The notes: generated from the sequence alone by a model not told the origin. A DNA stretch of 64,000 nt from Hoylesella nanceiensis DSM 19126 = JCM 15639 (GCF_000379965.1 NZ_KB904331.1:1-64000); one strand, 5' to 3'. Shown: positions 25,609 to 35,756, numbered from the stretch's first letter. Program-made: numbers and translations.

Positions 25609-26826
25609 TTACTTAACCAATGCTTCTAGTTCTTTTGTGCGAGAATCGTTTGCACCATACAATGAATAATATGCTTGATACAAAGGATATTTCCAGTTTG
25701 CACGTTCGCAAGATGGGTCTACATCACGAGCAATCTCAAGATACTTAACTGATTCTTCGTATAGTTTCTTTTGCTCAGCATTATTGCCATTGATGTTAGC
25801 TGCCTTACGGTTTAAAGTGAAACCAAGATATGTTAGAACAAGAGAATCATCTTTCTTTGTTTCAAGAGCCTTCTTGAAGTCGTTGATTGCTGCGTCATCA
25901 TTACCTGCATTCATGCTTTCTTGACCTCTCATAGCTAGTGCCATGAAGTCTCCAGAGTTAGCTGCAAGACGTGCATCAATCATCTTTGCTTGTTCATTCT
26001 TCATACCTAAGCTACCATACATTGCTGCAAGATTAGCAAAGATTTGCTCGTTGTTTGAATCATCTGCATATAAAGTCTTTAGTTTCTCTACGTAAGATAG
26101 AGAGTCTTCTTTGGTCTTTAAGTCTTGTTGCATTAAGTAAAGCTTAAGTCCAAGAGCATCTTTTTTAGCTTCAGGATCCTTCATTGCGATGTCAACATAC
26201 TTGTTAGCTGATGGTAAATCCTTTTCTTGGAAAGCATAAACTGCAGCAACACGTGCGATTTCTCCTAAGTATTGGTCTGGATTTTTAGTTCTATCTACTT
26301 CTACAAACAATGGAGCTTCTGCTGTTTCTACATACATCTTGAAGTTTTTGTATGCTTCTTTTGCATCGTTCTTCTTCATTGCTTCTTGTCCAGCGCTAAT
26401 GATATAAGGACGCAATGGATATAAACGATCTTGGTTTGCCTTGTGGAATTTAGGTTTAACTTTTCCCTTTTCATTTGGCATTTGATCGTATTTATCCACG
26501 ATAAGAGCATTATCTAGAGCGTTGTAAAGAGCAACATAATAACCTAAAGTATCGTAAGGTTGAATGTTATCTTGTTTTAATTGCTCTGCAGTTGCATTGG
26601 CTGTCATAATTTGTTGTTCCTTATCAACCTTTGCAAGTGATAGTTCTACAAGCTTATTATAAGCCTTTGCCTTTTGCTCGGCATTAAAAGTTGCTTCGTT
26701 AGATTTAACCAACTGTGCGGCTGCATCATACGAATTAGATTTCAAGATGTTTTTTAAAGCATCTTCTTGTGCAAAGACTGTAGTGGCAGAAGCTGCCATT
26801 AAAGCCATAAACATTAATTTTTTCAT
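25609..26826 (-). CDS. Periplasmic TPR-repeat protein downstream of gyrA
   Basis: This 405-residue protein has a signal peptide (MKKLMFMALMAASATTVFAQ). The rest is helical with several tetratricopeptide repeats, clearest at ANLAAMYGSLGMKNEQAKMID, GQESMNAGNDDAAINDFKKAL and EESVKYLEIARDVDP. It is Lys/Ala/Asn rich and has no catalytic motif. It starts 47 bases after the gyrA stop and shares its operon and terminator, but nothing links it to DNA topology. It is best described as a periplasmic scaffold of unknown partner. Confidence 0.8.
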   Translation of the reverse strand: MKKLMFMALMAASATTVFAQEDALKNILKSNSYDAAAQLVKSNEATFNAEQKAKAYNKLVELSLAKVDKEQQIMTANATAEQLKQDNIQPYDTLGYYVALYNALDNALIVDKYDQMPNEKGKVKPKFHKANQDRLYPLRPYIISAGQEAMKKNDAKEAYKNFKMYVETAEAPLFVEVDRTKNPDQYLGEIARVAAVYAFQEKDLPSANKYVDIAMKDPEAKKDALGLKLYLMQQDLKTKEDSLSYVEKLKTLYADDSNNEQIFANLAAMYGSLGMKNEQAKMIDARLAANSGDFMALAMRGQESMNAGNDDAAINDFKKALETKKDDSLVLTYLGFTLNRKAANINGNNAEQKKLYEESVKYLEIARDVDPSCERANWKYPLYQAYYSLYGANDSRTKELEALVK

Positions 26827-26873
26827 AGTGATTCTATTTTTTAATTGTTTTGTATTTCATCTCTATCTTCACT

Positions 26874-29465
26874 TTATTCAGAAGTCTCTTGGGTGTTTTC
26901 AAGAGTTGTTTCTGCTGAAGTTTCGTTTGATGTTGTGGTGTTATCTAGTTCTTCTTGTGCCTTATCGAACTCTGAACGACTCTCTTCTTCAGCTGCTGCT
27001 TCAAGTTCTGAGCTCATCACTTTACAAACACTTGCAATGACATCGTTCTTCTTTGATAGGTTAATTAGGCGAACACCTTGTGTTGCTCTACCCATAACTC
27101 GCACCTCAGAAACTGCCAAACGAATGGTTATACCGCTCTTATTGATAATCATAAGGTCGTTATCATCGTTGACATTCTTGATTGCAACCACACGTCCTGT
27201 CTTCTCAGTGATATTTAATGTCTTCACACCTTTACCACCTCTGTTGGTTACTCGGTAGTCTTCTACAGACGAACGCTTACCATATCCGGTTTCACTTACA
27301 ACCATTACGTTCTCGGTTTCGGCATCATTTACAACAATCATACCTACCACTTGATCATCATCTCCATCAAGTTTCATACCTCGAACACCTGTTGCTGTTC
27401 TACCCATAGCACGTACTGTCTCTTCATTAAAGCGCACTGCACGTCCGTTTTTGTTTGCCATAATGATTTCGTTCTTACCATTTGTTAGGCGAACATCAAC
27501 CACTTCGTCTCCTTCTGCAATATTAATTGCAATGACACCGTTTGCTCTTGGACGGGAATAAGCTTCAAGACTGGTCTTCTTTATTGTACCATTCTTAGTA
27601 GCAAATACCACATTGTGTGAGTTAACAAACTCTTCATCATCAAGTCCTCTCAATCGAAGTATTGCATTCAAACCATCATCTGGCTCGATATTTAATAGGT
27701 TTTGAATAGCTCTACCCTTTGAGTCTTTGGTGCCTTCAGGGATATTATAGCACTTCAACCAATAGCAACGACCCTTCTTAGTGAAGAATAACATGGTCTG
27801 ATGCATGGTCGCTGGGTAGATAAACTCAGTGAAATCTTGTTCACGATGACGCACTCCCTTAGAGCCAACTCCACCTCTTGCTTGCTCACGGAACTCAGAA
27901 AGTGGTGTACGTTTGATGTAACCTAGGTGACTAACTGTTATCACTACTGGGTCATTTGGATAGAAATCCTCTGCATTGAACTCATGTTCTGCAGGAATAA
28001 TCTTTGTTCTTCTCTCGTCACCGAACTTTTCTTTCAATTCGTTTAGCTCATCTTTCATCACCTTCTTGCAAAGGTTATCATCGGTAAGAATGCTTGTTAA
28101 ATAAGCAATTCTTTGTTGAAGTTCGTCGAATTGAGCATGTAGTTCTTCAACTTTCAAACCTGTGATTTGAGACAAGCGCATATCAACAATTGCTTGAGAT
28201 TGTAGCTCATCAAGGTTAAAACGTTGCTCAAGATTTGTTCTAGCGAGTGCTGGTGTGCGACTTGCCTTTATGATTTGCACCACTTCGTCAATGTTATCAC
28301 TTGCGATAATCATTCCTTCTAGAATGTGTGCACGCTCTTCTGCTTTCTTAAGTTCGAACTTTGTACGACGAATTGTTACATCGTGGCGATGTTCTACGAA
28401 GTACTTAATGCAGTCTTTCAATGTCAATAAGCGTGGACGACCTTTCACTAAGGCGATGTTATTCACAGAGAATGAACTTTGAAGAGCTGTCATTTTGAAC
28501 AGTTTATTCAAAAGAACATTAGCGTTTGCATCACGTTTTACATCAATAACAATACGCATTCCCTGGCGACCAGACTCGTCATTGGCATTTGAAATACCTT
28601 CAAGTTTTCCTTCTTTAACTAGATCTGCGATATATTCAATAAGCTGTTGCTTGTTAACTCCGTAAGGAATTTCAGTGATAATGATCTTATCTTGGTTCTC
28701 ATCACTTTCTATTTCAGCTTTCGCACGCATAACAACTCGGCCACGACCTGTTTCATATGCGTCCTTAACTCCTTGCAAACCGTAGATGTAACCACCTGTT
28801 GGGAAGTCAGGAGCTTGTATATATTGCATCAATTCTTCAGTGTTTATCTCTTCATTATCGATGTAAGCACAACAACCATCAATCACCTCCGACAAGTTAT
28901 GTGTAGGCATATTGGTTGCCATACCCACCGCAATACCGTTTCCACCATTAACTAATAGGTTTGGAATTTTTGTAGGCATTACAGTTGGTTCAAGTAATGT
29001 TTCATCGAAGTTAGGCACCATATCTACAGTGTCTTTATCCAAGTCGTCCATTACATACTCACCAATCTTCTCTAAACGACACTCTGTGTAACGCATAGCA
29101 GCTGCAGAGTCACCATCAACACTACCGAAGTTACCTTGTCCATCAACTAGAGTATAACGCATATTCCAGTCTTGTGCGAGGCGAACTAAGGCTCCATACA
29201 CTGATGAATCGCCGTGTGGGTGATACTTACCAAGTACCTCTCCAACTACACGAGCACACTTTTTATAAGGATTGCTACTGGTATTACCGATATCACGCAT
29301 ACCATATAAGATACGACGATGAACGGGTTTAAAACCATCTCGCACATCAGGTAGAGCACGAGCAACAATCACAGACATCGAATAGTCGATGTAAGAAGAT
29401 TTCATTTCTTCTTCGATATTAATCTTGATAATTCTATCTTGATCTATCGTTTGATTTTCATCCAT
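26874..29465 (-). CDS. gyrA: DNA gyrase subunit A
   Basis: This 863-residue subunit cuts and rejoins DNA in the gyrase A2B2 complex that introduces negative supercoils. The catalytic tyrosine is Tyr126 in [13 protein letters not shown]. The quinolone-determining region reads [14 protein letters not shown], so E. coli Ser83 corresponds to Ser87 (kept) and Asp87 to Gly91. The C-terminal beta-pinwheel blades run from about residue 500. The GyrA-box is recognisable in [13 protein letters not shown] (about 557-570). A Glu/Thr-rich tail of about 40 residues ends the protein. It heads an operon with a TPR gene. Confidence 0.97.
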   Translation of the reverse strand: MDENQTIDQDRIIKINIEEEMKSSYIDYSMSVIVARALPDVRDGFKPVHRRILYGMRDIGNTSSNPYKKCARVVGEVLGKYHPHGDSSVYGALVRLAQDWNMRYTLVDGQGNFGSVDGDSAAAMRYTECRLEKIGEYVMDDLDKDTVDMVPNFDETLLEPTVMPTKIPNLLVNGGNGIAVGMATNMPTHNLSEVIDGCCAYIDNEEINTEELMQYIQAPDFPTGGYIYGLQGVKDAYETGRGRVVMRAKAEIESDENQDKIIITEIPYGVNKQQLIEYIADLVKEGKLEGISNANDESGRQGMRIVIDVKRDANANVLLNKLFKMTALQSSFSVNNIALVKGRPRLLTLKDCIKYFVEHRHDVTIRRTKFELKKAEERAHILEGMIIASDNIDEVVQIIKASRTPALARTNLEQRFNLDELQSQAIVDMRLSQITGLKVEELHAQFDELQQRIAYLTSILTDDNLCKKVMKDELNELKEKFGDERRTKIIPAEHEFNAEDFYPNDPVVITVSHLGYIKRTPLSEFREQARGGVGSKGVRHREQDFTEFIYPATMHQTMLFFTKKGRCYWLKCYNIPEGTKDSKGRAIQNLLNIEPDDGLNAILRLRGLDDEEFVNSHNVVFATKNGTIKKTSLEAYSRPRANGVIAINIAEGDEVVDVRLTNGKNEIIMANKNGRAVRFNEETVRAMGRTATGVRGMKLDGDDDQVVGMIVVNDAETENVMVVSETGYGKRSSVEDYRVTNRGGKGVKTLNITEKTGRVVAIKNVNDDNDLMIINKSGITIRLAVSEVRVMGRATQGVRLINLSKKNDVIASVCKVMSSELEAAAEEESRSEFDKAQEELDNTTTSNETSAETTLENTQETSE

Positions 29466-29502
29466 TGCTAATATGTATAATTAGAAGTTATTTCTTTTTG
29501 AA

Positions 29503-29544
29503 AAATCGCCTACAATGCCCTTTATTTTCGATTTAAGGCGATTT
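29503..29544 (-). promoter_or_regulatory. Hairpin with T tract in the gyrA leader
   Basis: AAATCGCCT (29503-29511) and AGGCGATTT (29536-29544) are perfect 9-base arms. On the minus strand TTTTTC follows, so it looks like an intrinsic terminator 37 bases upstream of the gyrA ATG. It may attenuate gyrA or end transcription from upstream. No perfect promoter is seen in 29545-29700. Confidence 0.45.
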
Positions 29545-29896
29545 GCTTTTATTTTATTGGTGCTAAATTACTATTTTTTTTCGAGATATAAAAGCAAATC
29601 CAACTAAAAAACAATAAGGAAAGAGAAACTTTGTCGTTAAAAGATAACATCACTGAAATAATTACACAAACGGTACTCTTACACCTTATTATTAAGTCCT
29701 CCTAACCTGCCCATTTTATCCTAAAAACAAAACAAGAAAAACAACAAAGGAACTTCGATACACCTTATTTAATAAGCACTCCATAAAACAAATAAAATCT
29801 ATATCTACCACTTACATCATACAAGAAGATTCTAATACAAAGAAAGGTGGAATAAGCTTAAATGATTATTCTACGCCATTAGACACAAATAAAAAG

Positions 29897-29928
29897 GCTT
29901 TGAAAAGTAAATCCTCCCCTTTCAAAGC
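29897..29928. terminator. Small hairpin in the gyrA - DUF4295 gap
   Basis: GCTTTGAAA (29897-29905) pairs with TTTCAAAGC (29920-29928). The gap 29545-29965 between divergent-facing ends otherwise contains nothing I can name. Confidence 0.4.
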
Positions 29929-29965
29929 TACAAATATACAAATAAAGACAGAAGCTACAAACAAC

Positions 29966-30012
29966 AAAAAGTAGACTAAACTATATATCACTATAATTTA
30001 GCCTACTTTTTA
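29966..30012 (-). terminator. Terminator of the rpmB-rpmG-DUF4295 operon
   Basis: AAAAAGTAGACTAAA (29966-29980) pairs with TTTAGCCTACTTTTT (29997-30011) with one non-Watson-Crick position. It lies 19 bases after the DUF4295 stop; on the minus strand the 3' arm ends in CTTTTT. Confidence 0.8.
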
Positions 30013-30030
30013 TTAAAAGAGTTCTATCAT

Positions 30031-30189
30031 TTAGTTTTTGAAGAAGTCTTTAACAGCTTCGTTTGCTACCATTTTTTCATCAAAAACATAAGCACCTGTC
30101 TTAGGACTCTTCACCATTTTGATTACTTTTGAATATGCGCGTCCGTCCGTTGAACCTTCATGGAGAGATGCGACCGCTTTCTTTGCCAT
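30031..30189 (-). CDS. DUF4295 protein (ribosomal-cluster small protein)
   Basis: This 52-residue basic protein reads MAKKAVASLHEGSTDGRAYS at its start, then KVIKMVKSPKTGAYVFDEKM, and ends in KDFFKN. It is too short for many gene finders but the frame, start and conservation are convincing. DUF4295 genes follow rpmG in Bacteroidetes, 34 bases downstream here. The protein is probably ribosome associated, as inferred from operon position and composition. The ftsY gene that often comes next in relatives is absent: a terminator and then gyrA follow. Confidence 0.85.
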   Translation of the reverse strand: MAKKAVASLHEGSTDGRAYSKVIKMVKSPKTGAYVFDEKMVANEAVKDFFKN

Positions 30190-30223
30190 AATTCTAAATA
30201 TTTAATTGAGTTAGAATAACTTC

Positions 30224-30412
30224 TTATTTAATCTCTTTGTGAAGAGTCATTCTTCTCAAAATAGGATTATACTTCTTCATTTCGAGACGCTCTGGAGTGT
30301 TCTTACGATTCTTAGTCGTAACATAACGGCTTGTTCCAGGCAATCCACTACTCTTAATCTCAGTGCATTCGAGTATCACTTGTACTCTATTACCTTTTGC
30401 TTTCTTTGCCAT
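30224..30412 (-). CDS. rpmG: 50S ribosomal protein L33
   Basis: This 62-residue bL33 has the conserved segments [29 protein letters not shown] and the C-terminal [17 protein letters not shown]. It has a single Cys and therefore is the zinc-free form. It lies 6 bases downstream of rpmB and 34 bases upstream of DUF4295. Confidence 0.96.
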   Translation of the reverse strand: MAKKAKGNRVQVILECTEIKSSGLPGTSRYVTTKNRKNTPERLEMKKYNPILRRMTLHKEIK

Positions 30413-30418
30413 AATTGA

Positions 30419-30682
30419 TTATTCTCCTATAACTTTTATGTCTTTCCAGTCACAATAACCTTTTGAAACGGCTTGTCTTAAGGCTGCATCGAGACCAACT
30501 TTATTTATGAGACGAAGACCAGCTGCACTGATCTTAAGGCTAATCCAACATGCCTCTTCAACATAGTAGAATTTCTTCTTGAAGAGATTCACGTCAAAAC
30601 TACGCTTTGTGCGGTGCTTTGAGTGAGATACGTTGCAGCCTATTTGGGCTTTCTTTCCCGTGATTTGACAAATCTTAGACAT
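30419..30682 (-). CDS. rpmB: 50S ribosomal protein L28
   Basis: This 87-residue bL28 begins [20 protein letters not shown] and continues [20 protein letters not shown], the family signature. The [20 protein letters not shown] block matches the C-terminal part. The four-cysteine zinc site of C+ forms is not complete. It is the first gene of a three-gene ribosomal operon with its own promoter 53 bases upstream. Confidence 0.96.
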   Translation of the reverse strand: MSKICQITGKKAQIGCNVSHSKHRTKRSFDVNLFKKKFYYVEEACWISLKISAAGLRLINKVGLDAALRQAVSKGYCDWKDIKVIGE

Positions 30683-30734
30683 TGCTATCTTTAAATTTTG
30701 TATTCGTTTTTTGATACTTATTCCAAACAGTTTG

Positions 30735-30765
30735 CAAAATTACAAATATTTATCGAATATACAAA
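30735..30765 (-). promoter_or_regulatory. Promoter of rpmB-rpmG-DUF4295
   Basis: On the minus strand TTTG (30765-30762), 19 bases, then TAatTTTG (30742-30735). The predicted start is near 30728, about 45 bases before rpmB. Confidence 0.75.
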
Positions 30766-30842
30766 AGAATACACCTTCTAAAGTTCCTAATTAAGTTTTT
30801 TTTTCTTTTAAAGAAGTATTTCGCTCAATCATTTACTCTAAA

Positions 30843-31358
30843 TTACTCTTCATCAAGCACTATTTCCTCTTTAAGAAAGTCGAGGAAAAGTTGTAAAGCC
30901 TTTTGAGTTGCTGCTGCAATATTCAAATCTCGACCATTATCTTCTTCGATTTTGAATGTGCGAACCTTATCAGCTGTTCCGTAAGCAATCCATATTGTTC
31001 CTACAGGAGCATTAGGTAAAGCGCCTGCAGGACCTGCAATACCAGTTGTTACGATAGAGTATGTAACATTAAGAGCTTTGCAAGCACCTTTCACCATAGC
31101 AACAGCTACTTCTTCACTAACAGCTGTTTTTTCTTCAATGAGTTGTGGATCAACTCCTAATATATTTTCTTTTACTTCGTTTGAGTAAGCAATTACGCTT
31201 CCTTTATAATAATTAGAAGAGCCAGGAACCGACATAATTGTCTCTGCTACTCTACCTCCTGTACAACTTTCTGCAGTTCCTAAAGAACGTTGTGTGCCAT
31301 CATAATTGTAAAGATACTCTTGTATCTGCTTACTTAAAACTTTGCTTTCTAATTCCAT
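30843..31358 (-). CDS. CinA-family nicotinamide-nucleotide amidohydrolase
   Basis: This 171-residue protein corresponds to the C-terminal CinA domain (PncC), which hydrolyses nicotinamide mononucleotide to nicotinate mononucleotide in NAD recycling. The key block is GTAESCTGGRVAETIMSVPG with SNYYKGSVIAYSNEVK, and TGIAGPAGALPNAPVGTIWIA completes the active site. The N-terminal MoCF-like domain of full-length CinA is absent, as in many stand-alone PncC proteins. Its ATG overlaps the tsaD stop by one base (TAATG), so translation is probably coupled. Confidence 0.9.
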   Translation of the reverse strand: MELESKVLSKQIQEYLYNYDGTQRSLGTAESCTGGRVAETIMSVPGSSNYYKGSVIAYSNEVKENILGVDPQLIEEKTAVSEEVAVAMVKGACKALNVTYSIVTTGIAGPAGALPNAPVGTIWIAYGTADKVRTFKIEEDNGRDLNIAAATQKALQLFLDFLKEEIVLDEE

Positions 31359-32389
31359 TATTCGAATGTTACTTTACTAAATGCGGGTTTATCTATTGTG
31401 CAGAATGCACCATCTAAATACTTGTAATAACCTGTTATTCCAATCATTGCAGCGTTATCGGTTGTATAACCAAACTTAGGAATATAAATGGTCCAACCAT
31501 ATTTCTCTGCATGTTCTTTGAATGCGTTGCGTAATCCATTGTTGGCAGACACTCCACCAGCTACAGCCACATGCTTAATGCCTGTTTCTTTCACTGCAGC
31601 CTTTAGCTTTTTCATCAAGATATCTACAATGGTAAATTCTAAACTGGCTGCAATATCTTCTTTATTTTCCTCGATAAAGTTTGGATTTTCTGCAATCCAT
31701 TTACGCATATTATATAAGAATGAGGTTTTAAGACCTGAGAAACTATAATCAAATCCTGGTATATTGGGCTCTGCAAACTTATATGCATGAGGATTACCTT
31801 GACGTGCTAAACGGTCAATAATGGGACCTCCTGGATAGCCTAAGCCCATCACTTTCGAGCATTTGTCAATCGCTTCACCAGCAGCATCGTCTATGGTTTG
31901 ACCCAACACCTCCATATTATTATAAGCGTTTACCTTCACGATTTGAGAGTTTCCACCACTTACTAATAAGCAAAGGAAAGGCAATGGAGGAATAGCATTA
32001 TCATTATCTGGTTCTTTTATGAAGTGAGCCATAACGTGACCTTGTAGGTGATTCACATCAATCAAAGGTATTCCAAGAGCTTGCGACAATCCTTTTGCAA
32101 AGCTAACTCCTACCAAAAGCGATCCCATTAAACCAGGACCACGAGTAAAAGCAATTGCACTTAGCTGTTCTTTTGTTATTCCTGCTTTCTTTAAAGCATG
32201 ATCAACCACAGGCACTATGTTTTGTTGATGAGCACGAGAAGCAAGCTCTGGCACCACACCACCATAGGCTTTATGAACGTCTTGCGAAGATGTTACATTA
32301 CTTAAAAGCACATCATTACGCAAAACCGCAGCCGAAGTGTCGTCACAACTACTTTCTATACCTAATATATAAATATCTTTTTCTTTCAT
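31358..32389 (-). CDS. tsaD: tRNA N6-threonylcarbamoyladenosine synthase subunit TsaD
   Basis: This 343-residue member of the ASKHA fold transfers the threonylcarbamoyl group to A37 of ANN-decoding tRNAs. The metal-binding histidines lie in ASRAHQQNIVP and VNHLQGHVMAHF. Other signatures are GIESSCDDTSAAV, TRGPGLMGSLLVG, LVSGGNSQ and AVAGGVSANNGLR. It lies 14 bases after map in a long minus-strand operon. It needs TsaB and TsaE partners, which are outside this window. Confidence 0.97.
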   Translation of the reverse strand: MKEKDIYILGIESSCDDTSAAVLRNDVLLSNVTSSQDVHKAYGGVVPELASRAHQQNIVPVVDHALKKAGITKEQLSAIAFTRGPGLMGSLLVGVSFAKGLSQALGIPLIDVNHLQGHVMAHFIKEPDNDNAIPPLPFLCLLVSGGNSQIVKVNAYNNMEVLGQTIDDAAGEAIDKCSKVMGLGYPGGPIIDRLARQGNPHAYKFAEPNIPGFDYSFSGLKTSFLYNMRKWIAENPNFIEENKEDIAASLEFTIVDILMKKLKAAVKETGIKHVAVAGGVSANNGLRNAFKEHAEKYGWTIYIPKFGYTTDNAAMIGITGYYKYLDGAFCTIDKPAFSKVTFE

Positions 32390-32403
32390 TATAGTATTAT
32401 TAT

Positions 32404-33264
32404 TTAATAGGTAAGGATTTCTACTCCATGTTCAGTCATCACAAAAGTATGTTCCCATTGAGCTGAAGGTAATTCGTCGCCAGAGATAATTTCCCATCCA
32501 AATGGATCTTCTGAATCTAAGAATACCTGCCATGTTCCCATGTTAATCATAGGCTCGATGGTGAACACCATACCAGGAACAAGAAGCATTCCTGTACCCT
32601 TTTTGCCATAATGTGTAATGTCTGGCTTCTCATGAAACTTCAAACCTACACCATGACCACATAGATCTCGCACCACACCATAATTATATTTATTAGCATG
32701 TTGCTCTATTGCATAACCAATATCTCCCACGAAACAATATGGTTTTGCAGCCTCTGCGCCTATTTCTAAGCATTCTTTTGCCACCCTAACCAACTGCTCT
32801 TTTTCAGGAGTTGTTTTACCTATTATAAACATGCGTGATGCATCTGCATAATAACCATCGAGAATAGTTGTGAAATCGACATTGATAATGTCTCCTTCTT
32901 CCAACACATCTTCTTCTTTTGGAATACCATGACACACCACTTCATTAATGCTTGTACAAACGCTTTTGGGGTATCCTTCATAGTTTAAGCATGCTGGAGT
33001 TGCGCCATGAGCAGTGCAATAGTCGTAGCATATCTTATCTATTTCGAGTGTGTTCATACCTGCTTTGATGTGTTTAGCCACTTCGTCCAACACACCAGTA
33101 TTGATAACACCAGCTCGTTTAATACCTTCTATCTGTTCGGGAGTTTTAATTAAGTCACGAGTAGGAACTTCTTTACCTTTATTTTCCCAATACATCACCT
33201 TCTTGTCAAGCTCGGTTATATCCTTTCCCGGCAAGAGAGTCCATCTTCTTTTTATAGACTTCAT
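32404..33264 (-). CDS. map: Methionine aminopeptidase, type I
   Basis: This 286-residue enzyme removes the initiator methionine from new proteins. Metal ligands are visible: Asp pair in INVDFTTILDGYYADASRMF, His in LCGHGVGLKFHEKPDI, Glu in FTIEPMINMG and Glu in QWEHTFVMTEHGVE. An N-terminal extension of about 35 residues (KSIKRRWTLLPGKDITELDK) precedes the catalytic core; it is short, lacks a Cys-rich zinc finger, and occurs in other Bacteroidetes Map proteins. A TAacTTTG box upstream (minus 33320-33313) may give map its own promoter within the longer unit. Confidence 0.95.
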   Translation of the reverse strand: MKSIKRRWTLLPGKDITELDKKVMYWENKGKEVPTRDLIKTPEQIEGIKRAGVINTGVLDEVAKHIKAGMNTLEIDKICYDYCTAHGATPACLNYEGYPKSVCTSINEVVCHGIPKEEDVLEEGDIINVDFTTILDGYYADASRMFIIGKTTPEKEQLVRVAKECLEIGAEAAKPYCFVGDIGYAIEQHANKYNYGVVRDLCGHGVGLKFHEKPDITHYGKKGTGMLLVPGMVFTIEPMINMGTWQVFLDSEDPFGWEIISGDELPSAQWEHTFVMTEHGVEILTY

Positions 33265-33312
33265 GTTTCTCTTTATTAATATTACTGGTATAACCAGCGA
33301 TGAATTTCACCA

Positions 33313-33320
33313 CAAAGTTA
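33313..33320 (-). promoter_or_regulatory. Promoter -7 box upstream of map
   Basis: On the minus strand TAacTTTG (33320-33313), 49 bases before the map start, in the 142-base gap after smpB. No TTTG is found 20 bases upstream, so strength is uncertain. Confidence 0.5.
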
Positions 33321-33406
33321 GTATTTTTTCTGTAAAATCATTCACTTTGCATACTTATATTGCATTGTTCTTTTTCGTGTTTTACGACAGAAAAGATACG
33401 ACAACA

Positions 33407-33886
33407 TTAATATCGCTTAATGGCTCTATCCATTTCACGACGATCTTCTTTTTCTTTTAGAGTTTGACGTTTATCGTATTCTTTCTTTCCTCGTGCCAAA
33501 GCGATGTTCACTTTCGCACGTCCATTCTGGTCAATAAACAACAATGTAGGAACAATTGTTACACCCACTGATTTCGTTTCCTCTTCCAATCGGCGTATTT
33601 CTCTTTTCTTTAACAACAGCTTTCGATCTCTTTTAGCCTCATGATTGGTAAAAGAACCATAGAAATAAGGGGTAATGTTCATTCCTTTCACCCATATTTC
33701 GCCATCATGAATATAGCAGAAAGTATCTACTAAAGATGCCTTTCCTTGTCGAATAGACTTTATCTCTGTACCTGTAAGCACTATTCCAGCGGTGAAGGTA
33801 TCGATAAAGAAATAATCGAAAGATGCTTTTCTGTTTTTTATTTGTATTGAACTCTTTTTATCTGAGTTTTTCTTTTCGTTTGCCAT
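33407..33886 (-). CDS. smpB: SsrA-binding protein SmpB
   Basis: This 159-residue OB-fold protein brings tmRNA to stalled ribosomes. Family motifs are [40 protein letters not shown] and [20 protein letters not shown], and the basic C-terminal helix [12 protein letters not shown] inserts into the mRNA channel. The start at 33886 ([13 protein letters not shown]) adds a short lysine-rich N terminus. The tmRNA gene itself is not in the window. Confidence 0.96.
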   Translation of the reverse strand: MANEKKNSDKKSSIQIKNRKASFDYFFIDTFTAGIVLTGTEIKSIRQGKASLVDTFCYIHDGEIWVKGMNITPYFYGSFTNHEAKRDRKLLLKKREIRRLEEETKSVGVTIVPTLLFIDQNGRAKVNIALARGKKEYDKRQTLKEKEDRREMDRAIKRY

Positions 33887-33940
33887 AATGCAGTTTTTGT
33901 TTTATTCATCAGCATTTATTTGCTGTGCTGCAATGTTTTT

Positions 33941-34447
33941 CTAAGATTCGACAACAGCAAATTCGGCAATATGTTCGTCTACATATTCTGCCATTTTAGC
34001 TGTCCAATATTCTTCGTGCTCTACAAATTTATCATCAAAATCGTCGAACTCTGGATATTTTTCAAATAGTGCCATAAACTCTTCATCGCTACATTCTGCC
34101 TCTAAAACATCACGATGTTTTTTATAACTCTTATGACATTTATTGATAAGCGAGCACAAATCGCCTAAGCCCCAACGACGCATCATTGCCGAAAAGGGAT
34201 TTAAGAAGATAAAGCCTCCATATCCATTATGAATAAGTTGTATAAATCCTCCGTCCATAACCTCTTCTCTTAAAGTGTGATAAGCTAAGAGAGTTATTTG
34301 CGAAGCATTCAATTCTGCCATATTGGTAGCAGTTAGTTCGCCTCCTATGGCATTTTTTATTGCATCTACAAACACTTCAATAAAGGCGTCCATGCCTTCG
34401 TTTGCTGCACTAATAAGATTTTGTTCTTTTACAACTACATTCACCAT
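33941..34447 (-). CDS. DMP19/DUF4375-family protein
   Basis: This 168-residue acidic, helical protein has the core ITLLAYHTLREEVMDGGFIQLIHNGYGGFIFLNPF, characteristic of the DMP19 family. DMP19 of Neisseria is a DNA mimic that blocks a repressor. Whether Bacteroidetes members do the same is unknown. It has no signal peptide or enzyme motif. It lies between the glucosaminidase (26-base gap) and smpB. Confidence 0.75.
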   Translation of the reverse strand: MVNVVVKEQNLISAANEGMDAFIEVFVDAIKNAIGGELTATNMAELNASQITLLAYHTLREEVMDGGFIQLIHNGYGGFIFLNPFSAMMRRWGLGDLCSLINKCHKSYKKHRDVLEAECSDEEFMALFEKYPEFDDFDDKFVEHEEYWTAKMAEYVDEHIAEFAVVES

Positions 34448-34473
34448 TTGTTTTCTTCTTTTATGTGATGATA

Positions 34474-35403
34474 TTAATAAACACGTAATCTATCGTCTAC
34501 CTTGATATCGTAATCGGGCAAGAGATGATTCTTGATATAAAGACTTTCGACCTTTATTCCATATTGTTGAGCTATCGAATACATACTTTCTCCAGGTTTA
34601 ACAATGTGTGGACGGTCTTTAAATTGCTTCTCAGCTTTGCTCTTTTTCTTCTTAAGATATATCACTTCGCCCTCTATAAGTGGGTCGTGTTTATCTCTTT
34701 CGTTATATTTTGCCAACTTACGAGCAGAGATATGCACCTCTGCAGCAATACTCTTAAAGGTGTCTCCAGCACGTACTCGCAAATAATAGTTATCGTTATA
34801 AGCGTATATCGGATGAAGAGTTCCACCCTTAACAGTAGGCTTATCCACTGTAGTACGCTTCACCATAAACCTATCGAAGCTGTTAGCTGTGTCGTATTGG
34901 TAAAGCTTATACAGTTCAATTATCTCGATAAGTTTATTAGCATATTGTGGATTGGTGGCATAACCAGCAGCTTTTAAGCCTCTTGCCCACCCTTTATAAT
35001 CGGTTCTGGGCAATGAAAACAAGCTGCGATAGCGTGGTTTATTCACCAAAAACTTACTGTGGTCTTCATAACTTTGACGCACATTATCATACGCTCTAAA
35101 ACATTCTTGTAACTCATCATCATCATGTCGCACACTTCTTCCTGTCCAATCGTGACATTTAATACCAAAGTGATTGTTGCTATAGAGAGCTAATCGACTC
35201 TGACCTGCAGCACTTTCAAAGAGTCCTTGCGCAAGAGTTATACTCGCAGGAATGTTGTATCGCAACATTTCTTCTATAGCAATATCCTTATATTGGTCGA
35301 TATATGTTTGATAAGTTACATTCCATTTGGCCTGACCTAACAAATTGATAGGACAAAGCATCAATGCAATGAGCATTAAAATATTCGTTATTTTTCTTTT
35401 CAT
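34474..35403 (-). CDS. Peptidoglycan glucosaminidase (GH73) with two LysM domains
   Basis: This 309-residue secreted hydrolase has a signal peptide ending around LLGQA. The GH73 domain (about residues 30-180) has the catalytic Glu in LAQGLFESAAGQSRLA and the conserved NNHFGIKCH and AGYATNPQYANKLI blocks. Two LysM repeats follow (about 205-252 and 262-308), beginning YLRVRAGDTFKSIA and HIVKPGESMYSIA, which bind glycan strands. It cleaves N-acetylglucosaminyl linkages in peptidoglycan, probably for daughter-cell separation or wall turnover. Confidence 0.92.
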   Translation of the reverse strand: MKRKITNILMLIALMLCPINLLGQAKWNVTYQTYIDQYKDIAIEEMLRYNIPASITLAQGLFESAAGQSRLALYSNNHFGIKCHDWTGRSVRHDDDELQECFRAYDNVRQSYEDHSKFLVNKPRYRSLFSLPRTDYKGWARGLKAAGYATNPQYANKLIEIIELYKLYQYDTANSFDRFMVKRTTVDKPTVKGGTLHPIYAYNDNYYLRVRAGDTFKSIAAEVHISARKLAKYNERDKHDPLIEGEVIYLKKKKSKAEKQFKDRPHIVKPGESMYSIAQQYGIKVESLYIKNHLLPDYDIKVDDRLRVY

Positions 35404-35756
35404 CGATAACGTTATCTCTTATAATTATTTTGTTCTTCAGGGTCGTTTCAGAGTCTTTTCCACTCCATCTATTGGTGCGTTGCGTTACACTATCATTTCA
35501 TTTCTATTATTCGAGAATAATTTTCTCTTTAAAAGATAGTTCTAACACCATTTCAAAAGAAGAACATTTATAATACTTCTATTCTGTGCAAAGTTAATGA
35601 TATTTTTTGAATTGTGGCGTTGCTACTATGGTTTTAAAATTTCTTTCCTTTCGTTTAGAGTTAAAAATCAAGTGAAAGATGTCAATAATTGCCTTTCTTC
35701 GCTCTCTTTATCTACTCCCTCTTGCCGTAGGGCTTTGCGCCTTCACGCTTTCAAAA

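Noticed and set aside
30031-30189. Treating the 52-codon frame as non-coding because of its size
   Set aside because: Operon position after rpmG and a full DUF4295 sequence support it as a gene, so it is annotated.
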